Of a stretch of DNA of 15,219 nt, positions 1 through 6,454 are shown one piece after another. How positions within the stretch are numbered: the first letter of the stretch is position 1; each line of letters starts with the position of its first letter. Source of the stretch: an uncultured Opitutaceae bacterium (GTDB taxonomy: Bacteria > Verrucomicrobiota > Verrucomicrobiae > Opitutales > Opitutaceae). The notes under the pieces were generated by a model that was not told the origin of the DNA, did not search any database, and worked only from the letters and a program-made list of their open reading frames with translations. Where the stretch lies: assembly GCA_946482625.1 (NCBI GenBank), contig CAMLSH010000037.1, positions 1 through 15,219 of the forward strand, read 5' to 3'. The position numbers and the translations under genes were made by a program.

Positions 1-660
1 CCGCTTTTCTTCGAATTCCCCGCCGACGAAAACGCGCGCGACACCGACGACGTCTTCCTCTTCGGCCGCGACCTCCTCGTCGCGCCCGTCATCAAACCCG
101 AGCAAACTTCCCGCCACACTTACCTGCCTCCCGGCGACTGGTTCGACTTCTGGACCGGCCACAAACTCACCGGCGGCCAGCACCACCAACTTCAGGTCAC
201 GCTCGAGTCACTCCCCATTTTCGTCCGCGCCGGTGGTTTCGTTTTCCGCCAACCCGTCGTCCAACATACCGGTGAAATGCCCGGCCAGCCGCTCATCGTC
301 TGCGCCTATCCCGGTGCAGCCACCTCCGAGGCGACTTACTACGAAGACGACGGTGAAACCTTCGCCCACGAACGCGGTGGCTTCTTCCGCCGTAAATTCA
401 TCCAGCGCCGCGAAGGCCCGCGCATCCTCCTCGATGCCGAATCCGCCGAGGGCGATTTTCAACCGGCCGCCCGCCATCTCGTGCTCCGCCTCCTCGCGCC
501 CGGAGCCATGCCCAAGAGCGTCACCCTCAACGGCCTTCCGCTCCCGCACGCGTTGATGGATGCCGGTAAGCCCGACACCTGGCGCCTCGCCGAGGGCGGC
601 TTCGTCGAGGTCCGCATGGAAGACCGCCGCGGCGTGATAAGAGTCGTGATCGAGCGTTAA
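1..660 (+). CDS. GH31 family glycoside hydrolase (alpha-glucosidase/alpha-xylosidase type), C-terminal part
   Basis: The frame is open from the first base, so the gene begins before the window and only about 219 residues remain. FGRDLLVAPV, LPPGDWFDFWTG and ESLPIFVRAGGF are the strand/loop signatures that close the GH31 barrel and enter the proximal beta-domain. YYEDDGETFAHERGGF fits the distal C-terminal beta-sandwich (DUF5110-like). The catalytic aspartates lie upstream and cannot be checked, so substrate choice (alpha-glucoside or alpha-xyloside) is open. GH31 enzymes remove terminal alpha-linked sugars from oligosaccharides. The TAA stop is 90 bases before rhaA on the same strand with no strong terminator between, so co-transcription in a sugar-use cluster is possible. 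Family assignment is firm; specificity is not. Confidence 0.88.
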   Translation, partial: PLFFEFPADENARDTDDVFLFGRDLLVAPVIKPEQTSRHTYLPPGDWFDFWTGHKLTGGQHHQLQVTLESLPIFVRAGGFVFRQPVVQHTGEMPGQPLIVCAYPGAATSEATYYEDDGETFAHERGGFFRRKFIQRREGPRILLDAESAEGDFQPAARHLVLRLLAPGAMPKSVTLNGLPLPHALMDAGKPDTWRLAEGGFVEVRMEDRRGVIRVVIER

Positions 661-750
661 AGCGCCGCTGGCTTCTGACTGTTGGCGGCAGGAAAAGGTT
701 TCTCTTCCGCCGGACGCTCTGCACCGTTTGCCCTTTCATCCCACTCTCTC

Positions 751-1998
751 ATGGACGCTTTTAATCTGGCCAAAGAACGCTACGCCGAGCTCGGCGTGGA
801 CGTCGAAAAATCGCTGCAAGCCCTCGCGAGCACGCCCATCTCGCTTCAATGCTGGCAGGGCGACGACGTCGCCGGCTCCGAAAATCCCAACGCCGCGCTC
901 ACCGGCGGCATCCAGGCCACCGGCAACTATCCCGGCAAAGCCCGCAGCCTGACCGAGCTCCGCGCCGATCTGGATCAAGCCCTCGCGCTGATCCCCGGCA
1001 AACACCGCGTCAACCTGCACGCCTGCTACGCCGACCTCGGCGGCAAGAAGGTCGAGCGCAACGCCTACACCATCGACCAATTCGCCAGCTGGGTCGACTG
1101 GGCCAAGCCCAAGGGCCTCGGTCTCGACTTCAACCCGACCTACTTCTCGCACGCGCTCTCCGCCGACGGCTTCACGCTCTCGCACCGCGACGCCGGCATC
1201 CGCAAATTCTGGATCGAGCACGGCATCGCCTGCCGCCACATCGCCGCCGAGATCGGCAAGCGCCTCGGCAAAACCGTCATCACCAACGTGTGGATTCCCG
1301 ACGGTTTCAAAGACACGCCCGTCAACCGCCGCGAGTACCGCGAACGCCTCGAACAATCGCTCGACGCCATCTTCGCTCCCGCCGTCGATCCCGCGCTCAA
1401 TCGCGACGCCGTCGAAAGCAAACTCTTCGGCATCGGCTCCGAATCCTGCGTCATCGGCTCGCACGAGTTCTACCTCGGCTACGCCGTGAAGAAACAAAAG
1501 ATCGTCTGCCTCGACGCCGGTCACTTCCACCCGACCGAAACGCTCGCCGACAAGATTTCCTCCACGCTCCAATTCGTCCCCGAGGTTCTCCTCCACGTCA
1601 GCCGCGGCGTGCGCTGGGACAGCGATCACGTCGTCACGCTCGACGACCAGACCAAGGCGCTCATGGAAGAAATCGTCCGCGGCGACTTCCTGAAGCGCGT
1701 CCACATCGGCATGGATTTCTTCGACGCCAGCATCAACCGCCTCGCCGCCTGGGTCATCGGCGCGCGCAACACGCAGAAGGCGCTCCTCCTCGCGCTCCTC
1801 GAGCCCACCGCGAAACTCCGCGCCCTCGAAGCCGAAGGCGATTTCTCCAGCCGCCTCGCCATCCTCGAAGAAGCCAAGGCGCTTCCGTTCGGCGCCGTCT
1901 GGGACGAGTTCTGCAAACGCAACAACGTCCCCGTCGGCCACAACTGGCTCCCCGTCGTTAAGAACTACGAGAAGACCGTCCTCGCGAACCGGAAGTAA
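751..1998 (+). CDS. rhaA: L-rhamnose isomerase
   Basis: Predicted to convert L-rhamnose to L-rhamnulose in the cytoplasm, the first step of rhamnose breakdown. The 415-residue product is close to the roughly 419 residues of E. coli RhaA. Typical stretches are [13 protein letters not shown] near residue 30, the [16 protein letters not shown] region (E231), [11 protein letters not shown] (D255, H258), [11 protein letters not shown] (D290, D292) and [10 protein letters not shown] (D322), matching the metal-ligand positions of the family. The ATG at 751 is preferred over an in-frame TTG at 682 because homology starts here. The bases before it are almost all pyrimidines, with no Shine-Dalgarno sequence. 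No rhamnulokinase or aldolase is in the window, so any rhamnose pathway partners must lie elsewhere, perhaps upstream. It lies 90 bases after the GH31 gene on the same strand. Confidence 0.95.
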   Translation: MDAFNLAKERYAELGVDVEKSLQALASTPISLQCWQGDDVAGSENPNAALTGGIQATGNYPGKARSLTELRADLDQALALIPGKHRVNLHACYADLGGKKVERNAYTIDQFASWVDWAKPKGLGLDFNPTYFSHALSADGFTLSHRDAGIRKFWIEHGIACRHIAAEIGKRLGKTVITNVWIPDGFKDTPVNRREYRERLEQSLDAIFAPAVDPALNRDAVESKLFGIGSESCVIGSHEFYLGYAVKKQKIVCLDAGHFHPTETLADKISSTLQFVPEVLLHVSRGVRWDSDHVVTLDDQTKALMEEIVRGDFLKRVHIGMDFFDASINRLAAWVIGARNTQKALLLALLEPTAKLRALEAEGDFSSRLAILEEAKALPFGAVWDEFCKRNNVPVGHNWLPVVKNYEKTVLANRK

Positions 1999-2025
1999 TC
2001 CTGCCTTGGGAGCGCCGGCCTCCGA

Positions 2026-2166
2026 GGTGGAACGCGCCGTCCCGGCGCGTTGTTCACCATCGCCCGGGCGAGAACGTCATTCGCCTTTCGACATCGCACA
2101 CGCCGGAACGGCACTTAGCAAGTGCCGCTCCCACATCGCACAGCGCGCCGGGCGTTACCGTTCCCA
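2026..2166. repeat. REPIN-like palindromic doublet, copy 1 (interrupted)
   Basis: The left unit (2026-2058) matches 32 of 33 bases of the element at 11337-11369. Inside it, AACGCGCCG-TCC-CGGCGCGTT (2031-2051) is a perfect 9-bp hairpin with a 3-base loop. The right unit (2140-2166) begins ACAGCGCGCCGGG, the inverse of the left unit, then is decayed. Two palindromic units in opposite orientation are the arrangement of a REP doublet. The loop is 86 bases, against 46 in the other copy; the excess is explained by the insertion described at 2091-2142. The element lies between rhaA and the toxin-antitoxin genes. The REPIN label is by form only; no REP-associated transposase is in the window. Confidence 0.75.
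2091..2142. mobile_element. Small palindrome flanked by a 10-bp direct repeat (MITE-like insertion)
   Basis: The sequence ACATCGCACA occurs exactly at 2091-2100 and 2133-2142. Between the two copies are 32 bases whose core is a hairpin: GGAACGGCACTT (2105-2116), loop AGC, AAGTGCCGCTCC (2120-2131), with 11 of 12 pairs matched. The flanking repeat looks like a target-site duplication. Removing 32 bases plus one repeat copy would shrink the host element to 99 bp, close to the 102 bp of the uninterrupted copy at 11337-11438. This agrees with insertion into an older repeat. It encodes nothing and would need a transposase supplied elsewhere. Movement is inferred; the repeats and hairpin are seen directly. 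Confidence 0.55.
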
Positions 2167-2200
2167 ATCCTCCTCCCAATTGAGCATGGCTGACCGCAGC

Positions 2201-2234
2201 TTGACGGCGCTCGTGTGCGTATTACGGTATTACC
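2201..2234 (+). promoter_or_regulatory. Candidate promoter/operator of the vapBC-type operon
   Basis: A TTGACG hexamer at 2201-2206 resembles a -35 box. GTATTAC occurs twice, at 2219-2225 and 2227-2233, an 8-bp period ending one base before the antitoxin ATG. Short tandem sites are typical operators for ribbon-helix-helix antitoxins that repress their own operon, so this is the likely autoregulatory site. No clear -10 hexamer sits at standard spacing and no Shine-Dalgarno is seen, so the transcript leader may be very short. The direct repeat is seen; its function is inferred. Confidence 0.4.
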
Positions 2235-2477
2235 ATGCCAACGATTACCTTCAAAGTCTCAGCAGAGGAGGCGCGAAAAATCCGTGCGAGAGCCCGCGCG
2301 GCCAAGTCGCCGACGGTATCTGATTTCTTGCGTAAGGTCGCCCTCGATGCCGGACCAACGCAATCGCCTCAGCGAGTCATGAAACGCGATGCGCTGACGG
2401 GCCTCATGGTGGACGTTACTCCGGGTGACGTGGTCACCGATGAACAGGTGAAAGCGGTACTGGCTGATTTTCCATGA
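2235..2477 (+). CDS. Ribbon-helix-helix type antitoxin (VapB-like)
   Basis: This 80-residue protein starts MPTITFKVSAEEARKIRARA, a beta strand followed by a charged helix as in CopG/Arc-type ribbon-helix-helix DNA-binding domains; SPTVSDFLRKVALDAG would be the second helix. The C-terminal half (DALTGLMVDVTPGDVVTDEQ) is acidic and proline/glycine-containing, suitable for wrapping the partner toxin. Its TGA overlaps the start of the PIN toxin by four bases (ATGA), implying translational coupling. It is expected to neutralise the toxin and to repress the operon through the GTATTAC repeats just upstream. The exact antitoxin subfamily is not certain, so no symbol is given. No ribosome binding site is visible. 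Confidence 0.82.
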   Translation: MPTITFKVSAEEARKIRARARAAKSPTVSDFLRKVALDAGPTQSPQRVMKRDALTGLMVDVTPGDVVTDEQVKAVLADFP

Positions 2478-2848
2478 AGTACCTCTTGGACGTAAACGCG
2501 CTGATCGCACTCAAGCACGCGCGTTCCCCGCATCATCAGCTCTGCCGGGCATGGGCGGTCAAAACGGGAATCGACGCCTTGGCCACAAGCGCGATCACCG
2601 AACTCGGATTCCTCCGGGTTTCCATGGCGGCCTACGGAGTGAGCCTCACCGATGCGCTTAAGGACCTCGCTGATCTCAAGAAACGCATCGTTCATTTCGT
2701 CGAAAAAAGCCCCTCCCCCTCGCTGCCCGCATGGGCAGACACCGCCTCGAAAACAACCGACGCCTACCTCATGCAACTGGCAAAATCAGCCGGCCTCCAA
2801 CTCGCCACCTTCGACACCGGCATATCCGGAGCGTTGTTGATCAGATAA
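2474..2848 (+). CDS. PIN-domain ribonuclease toxin (VapC-type)
   Basis: The 124-residue protein has the PIN-domain layout: LLDVNALIAL near the N-terminus with D6, AITELGF with E43, TTDAYLMQLA with D96, and LATFDTGI with D114. These four acidic residues are the usual metal-binding set of VapC toxins, which cut RNA (commonly tRNA or the rRNA sarcin-ricin loop) and stop translation. Length is normal for the family, so the gene looks intact and active. It is translated from an ATGA overlap with the antitoxin gene, and its stop codon enters a 44-bp palindrome that probably ends the transcript. The RNA target cannot be predicted from sequence. The pair is probably an accessory module; it lies directly after repeat elements. 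Confidence 0.9.
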   Translation: MKYLLDVNALIALKHARSPHHQLCRAWAVKTGIDALATSAITELGFLRVSMAAYGVSLTDALKDLADLKKRIVHFVEKSPSPSLPAWADTASKTTDAYLMQLAKSAGLQLATFDTGISGALLIR

Positions 2849-2890
2849 ACGAAGAAGCCCGGAACGAATTCGTTCCGGGCTTCTTCGTTT
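2847..2890. terminator. Perfect 44-bp palindrome, probable bidirectional terminator
   Basis: Bases 2847-2868 are the exact reverse complement of 2869-2890, centred on GAATTC. The stem is GC-rich in the middle (GCCCGGAACG) and A/T-rich at both ends, leaving TTT runs at the 3' end on either strand. It overlaps the stop codon of the toxin gene (+) and lies about 60 bases past the tpiA stop (-), exactly between convergent genes, so it could end both transcripts. Confidence 0.85.
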
Positions 2891-2951
2891 TGGATCAGGA
2901 AGCACGCACTCCGTGAAAATCCCCTTTTCCCAACCGGCGTAACGACCTCGT

Positions 2952-3719
2952 TTACTTCGCTGCGACCGCCGCTTTCACGAGGTCGACGAAGCTGCGCGTT
3001 TCCAGCGACGCGCCGCCGATGAGGCCGCCGTCGATGTCTTTTTGCGCGAGCAATTCCGGCGCGTTGGCCGGCTTCATCGAACCGCCGTAGAGGATGCGGA
3101 CCTTCTGCGCGACTTGGTCGCCGAAGAGCTTCGTGAGCAGCGAGCGGATGAACGCGTGGACTTCCTGCGCCTGCTCGGTCGTAGCGACTTTGCCGGTGCC
3201 GATGGCCCAGACGGGCTCGTAGGCGATGACCACGCTCGTCGCGAGGTCCTTGCTCACGCCTTCGAGTCCAGCTTCGAGCTGGGTCTGCACGACCTTGAGC
3301 GTCGAACCGGCTTCACGCTCGGCGAGCGTTTCGCCGACGCAGAGGATCGGGCGCAGCTGGTTCTTCAGCGCGGCGATGACCTTCTTATTCACGGCGGCAT
3401 CGGTCTCGGCGAAATACTGGCGGCGCTCGCTGTGGCCGAGGATGACGTGCGTCGCGAAGAATGCGCGGAGCATCGGAGCGGAGATTTCTCCAGTGAAGGC
3501 ACCATTGGCTTCGTGGTGCATGTTTTGCGCGCCGAGCTTCACGGTGGAGCCGTCGATCGTCTTGCCAACGGATTCGAGCGAGGTGAAGGGCGGGCAGATG
3601 ACGATGTCGATATCGACGACCTTGCCGATTTCGGTGACGAGATCCTGCGCGAGCTGAACAGCGTCGGCGGAGGTCTTGTTCATCTTCCAGTTACCGGCGA
3701 TGAGTTTTTTGCGGATCAT
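2952..3719 (-). CDS. tpiA: Triosephosphate isomerase
   Basis: Predicted to interconvert dihydroxyacetone phosphate and glyceraldehyde 3-phosphate in the cytoplasm. All hallmarks are present in 255 residues, a normal length: GNWKMNK (K12), GHSERR (catalytic H96), AYEPVWAIGTG (catalytic E168 and flexible loop) and YGGSMKPAN phosphate-binding loop. The start is the ATG at 3719 giving MIRKKLIAGNWK; an in-frame extension to 3755 would add 12 residues unlike the family and run into the intergenic repeat. The leader is pyrimidine-rich (CCTCTCCTTCTC), with no Shine-Dalgarno. It is the last gene of the gapA-pgk-tpiA block, 110 bases after pgk, and faces the bidirectional terminator. Confidence 0.98.
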   Translation of the reverse strand: MIRKKLIAGNWKMNKTSADAVQLAQDLVTEIGKVVDIDIVICPPFTSLESVGKTIDGSTVKLGAQNMHHEANGAFTGEISAPMLRAFFATHVILGHSERRQYFAETDAAVNKKVIAALKNQLRPILCVGETLAEREAGSTLKVVQTQLEAGLEGVSKDLATSVVIAYEPVWAIGTGKVATTEQAQEVHAFIRSLLTKLFGDQVAQKVRILYGGSMKPANAPELLAQKDIDGGLIGGASLETRSFVDLVKAAVAAK

Positions 3720-3751
3720 AAATTGAGAAGGAGAGGTTGAAGCGCGAAGCG

Positions 3752-3821
3752 GCAAAGACGCAAAGCCCGGAGCAAAGAATTTCAGGAGTACCTGCGACTC
3801 TTCGCAACTTTGCGTCTTTGC
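3752..3821. repeat. Inverted repeat between pgk and tpiA
   Basis: GCAAAGACGCAAAG at 3752-3765 is perfectly inverted as CTTTGCGTCTTTGC at 3808-3821, separated by 42 bases. It fills most of the 110-base gap between pgk and tpiA. There is no T-run after the stem on the - strand, so it is unlikely to be a simple terminator. It could act as an RNA structure or 3'-end stabiliser between the two cistrons, or be a dispersed palindromic repeat. Only the inverted repeat itself is seen. Confidence 0.7.
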
Positions 3822-3829
3822 GATTCAAA

Positions 3830-5092
3830 TTAAGACTCGAGGAAGACAACGCCGGGAAGCGCTTTGCCTTCGAGGAGTTCGAGGCTGGCGCCGCCGCCGG
3901 TCGAGCAGTGGGAAACTTTGTCGACGATCTTGTTCTTCTTCGCGGCCGTCGCGGTGTCGCCACCGCCAACCACCGTGATAGCGCCGGCAGCCGTCGCTTG
4001 CGCGACCGCAGCGGCCATCGCCTTCGTGCCTTCAGCGAACTTCTCGACTTCGAACACGCCGGGAGGTCCGTTCCAGATGATCGTCTTGGCGCGGCCGATA
4101 ACCTGCGCGAAAAGCTCGCGCGACTTCGGGCCGGCATCGAGACCCATCCAGCCGTCCGGAATGCCCGACTTGTCGTCGGCAACACCGGTCTGCACCGCAG
4201 CGATGTCGGCGGGCGAACCGGGGAAACGGTCAGCCGTGACGAAGTCGACTGGCAGCGTGATCTTCACGCCTTTGGCCTTCGCCTTCGCGAAGAGATCTTT
4301 CGCGATCTTGGCGCCTTCGACGTCGAAGAGCGAATTGCCGATGGCCATGCCTTCGAGCTCCTTCTTGAACGTGAAGGACATGCCGCCGCCGATGATGATC
4401 TCGTCGGACTTTTCGAGGAGATTGTTGATGAGCGGAATCTTGTCGGCGATCTTCGCGCCGCCGAGGATGGCGAGCAGCGGACGCGCGGGCGTTTCGACGA
4501 CCTTGGCGAAGGCGATCAGCTCGGCTTCCATCAGGAAACCGGCGGCCTTCTGCGGCAGGTTCACGCCGACCATCGAGCTGTGCGCGCGGTGGGCAGTACC
4601 GAAGGCGTCGTTGACGTAGATGTCCGCGAGCTTCGAGAGGCTGGCGCGGAATGCTTCGACGGCAGACTTCTCGGCTTTCACCGACGTGCCGTCTTCGAGT
4701 TTCACTTTGCCTTCTTCCTCGATGTGGAAGCGCAGATTTTCGAGCAGGAGCACTTCGCCAGCCTTGAGCGCAGCGGCGGCCTTCTCAGCGACCGGGCCCA
4801 CGCAATCGTCGGCAAACGCGACGGGCTTGTTGAGGAGCTTGGCGAGTTCGGCGGCGACGGGCTTCAGCGAGAATTTCTCGATACGTTTGCCGTCGGGCCG
4901 GCCGAGGTGGCTGGCGAGCACCACGGACGCACCTTTTTCCAAGGCGTACTTGATCGTGGGCAGCGCGGCGGCGATGCGGGCGTTATTCGTGATGGCGCCG
5001 GTGGCCTTGTCTTGCGGGACGTTGAAATCGACGCGGATGAACACGCGTTTACCGGCGAGCGAGAGGTCGCGGATGGATTTGAATTTAGCCAT
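3830..5092 (-). CDS. pgk: Phosphoglycerate kinase
   Basis: Predicted to transfer phosphate from 1,3-bisphosphoglycerate to ADP in glycolysis, and the reverse in gluconeogenesis. The 420-residue length is slightly above the usual range of about 390-415. Signatures in order are RVDFNVP near residue 20, [43 protein letters not shown], the hinge/nucleotide segment WNGPPGVFE and the C-terminal VGGGDT loop, followed by [15 protein letters not shown]. The ATG at 5092 gives [10 protein letters not shown], a normal PGK start; no Shine-Dalgarno precedes it. It is the middle gene of gapA-pgk-tpiA. A terminator-like hairpin separates it from gapA, so it may depend on readthrough or on its own promoter. 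Confidence 0.98.
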   Translation of the reverse strand: MAKFKSIRDLSLAGKRVFIRVDFNVPQDKATGAITNNARIAAALPTIKYALEKGASVVLASHLGRPDGKRIEKFSLKPVAAELAKLLNKPVAFADDCVGPVAEKAAAALKAGEVLLLENLRFHIEEEGKVKLEDGTSVKAEKSAVEAFRASLSKLADIYVNDAFGTAHRAHSSMVGVNLPQKAAGFLMEAELIAFAKVVETPARPLLAILGGAKIADKIPLINNLLEKSDEIIIGGGMSFTFKKELEGMAIGNSLFDVEGAKIAKDLFAKAKAKGVKITLPVDFVTADRFPGSPADIAAVQTGVADDKSGIPDGWMGLDAGPKSRELFAQVIGRAKTIIWNGPPGVFEVEKFAEGTKAMAAAVAQATAAGAITVVGGGDTATAAKKNKIVDKVSHCSTGGGASLELLEGKALPGVVFLES

Positions 5093-5117
5093 GGTAGTAA
5101 AATCCGAAGATCGAAAT

Positions 5118-5203
5118 CCGAATGCCGAAGACGGGGAACGAACCCCGAAATAAAAGAAGGCCGAGTCGGTGAGGACATTCGGCCTTCGAACTTCGCCATT
5201 CGG
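5118..5203. repeat. Nested inverted repeat between gapA and pgk
   Basis: The outer arms CCGAATGCCGAAG (5118-5130) and CTTCGCCATTCGG (5191-5203) pair at 12 of 13 positions. Inside lie two more hairpins: CGGGG/CCCCG around 5132-5147, and GAAGGCCGA/TCGGCCTTC (5156-5187), the latter being the terminator annotated separately. Together they could fold into a branched structure filling most of the gap between gapA and pgk. Purine-rich CCGAAG/CCGAAT motifs are repeated further at 5104-5130. Probably a dispersed palindromic repeat family; other copies are not visible in this window. Confidence 0.6.
5148..5187 (-). terminator. Intrinsic terminator after gapA
   Basis: Read on the - strand, GAAGGCCGA and TCGGCCTTC form a perfect 9-bp stem around a 14-base loop (5156-5187), followed directly by TTTTATTT. 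This is a classical rho-independent terminator form, 26 bases after the gapA stop codon. Because pgk continues on the same strand 56 bases further on, it could reduce rather than abolish transcription into pgk. Confidence 0.7.
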
Positions 5204-5212
5204 GCGTTTAGT

Positions 5213-6274
<1,062 letters not shown>

Positions 6275-6335
6275 CTACAGGTGTGGGTTGATTTGCTGAT
6301 TGAGTGTGAGCCGCATCCTGCGACGCGGAACCGCT

Positions 6336-6365
6336 AGTGAATCAATCGCCCCCGGGGGTTGGCAA
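6336..6365 (-). promoter_or_regulatory. Candidate promoter of gapA
   Basis: On the - strand, TTGCCA (6360-6365) could be a -35 box, followed after 18 bases by TTCACT (6336-6341) as a weak -10 box. The spacer contains the palindrome CCCCCGGGGG. This would start transcription about 70 bases before the gapA ATG, in the 195-base gap after the GH13 gene. Only three of six -10 positions match consensus, so the call is tentative. Confidence 0.3.
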
Positions 6366-6454
6366 GGGTTTTGGCGGCCCGGCGTCAAACATGCGCAGCA
6401 GAAGCCAATTTTTGCGTCACACACAGTCGTCCCCACCGAGCGATGGCCCCGCAA

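Noticed and set aside
664..689. Possible hairpin after the GH31 gene (GCCGC and GCGGC)
   Set aside because: Only a 5-bp stem with a long loop and no T-run; not supportable as a terminator.
736..1941. 401-residue open frame antisense to rhaA
   Set aside because: Low-complexity Ala/Glu/Gly/Asp composition without motifs; rhaA on the other strand is certain.
2006..2323. 105-residue open frame across the repeats after rhaA
   Set aside because: It translates the palindromic repeats and overlaps the antitoxin gene in another frame; no protein features.
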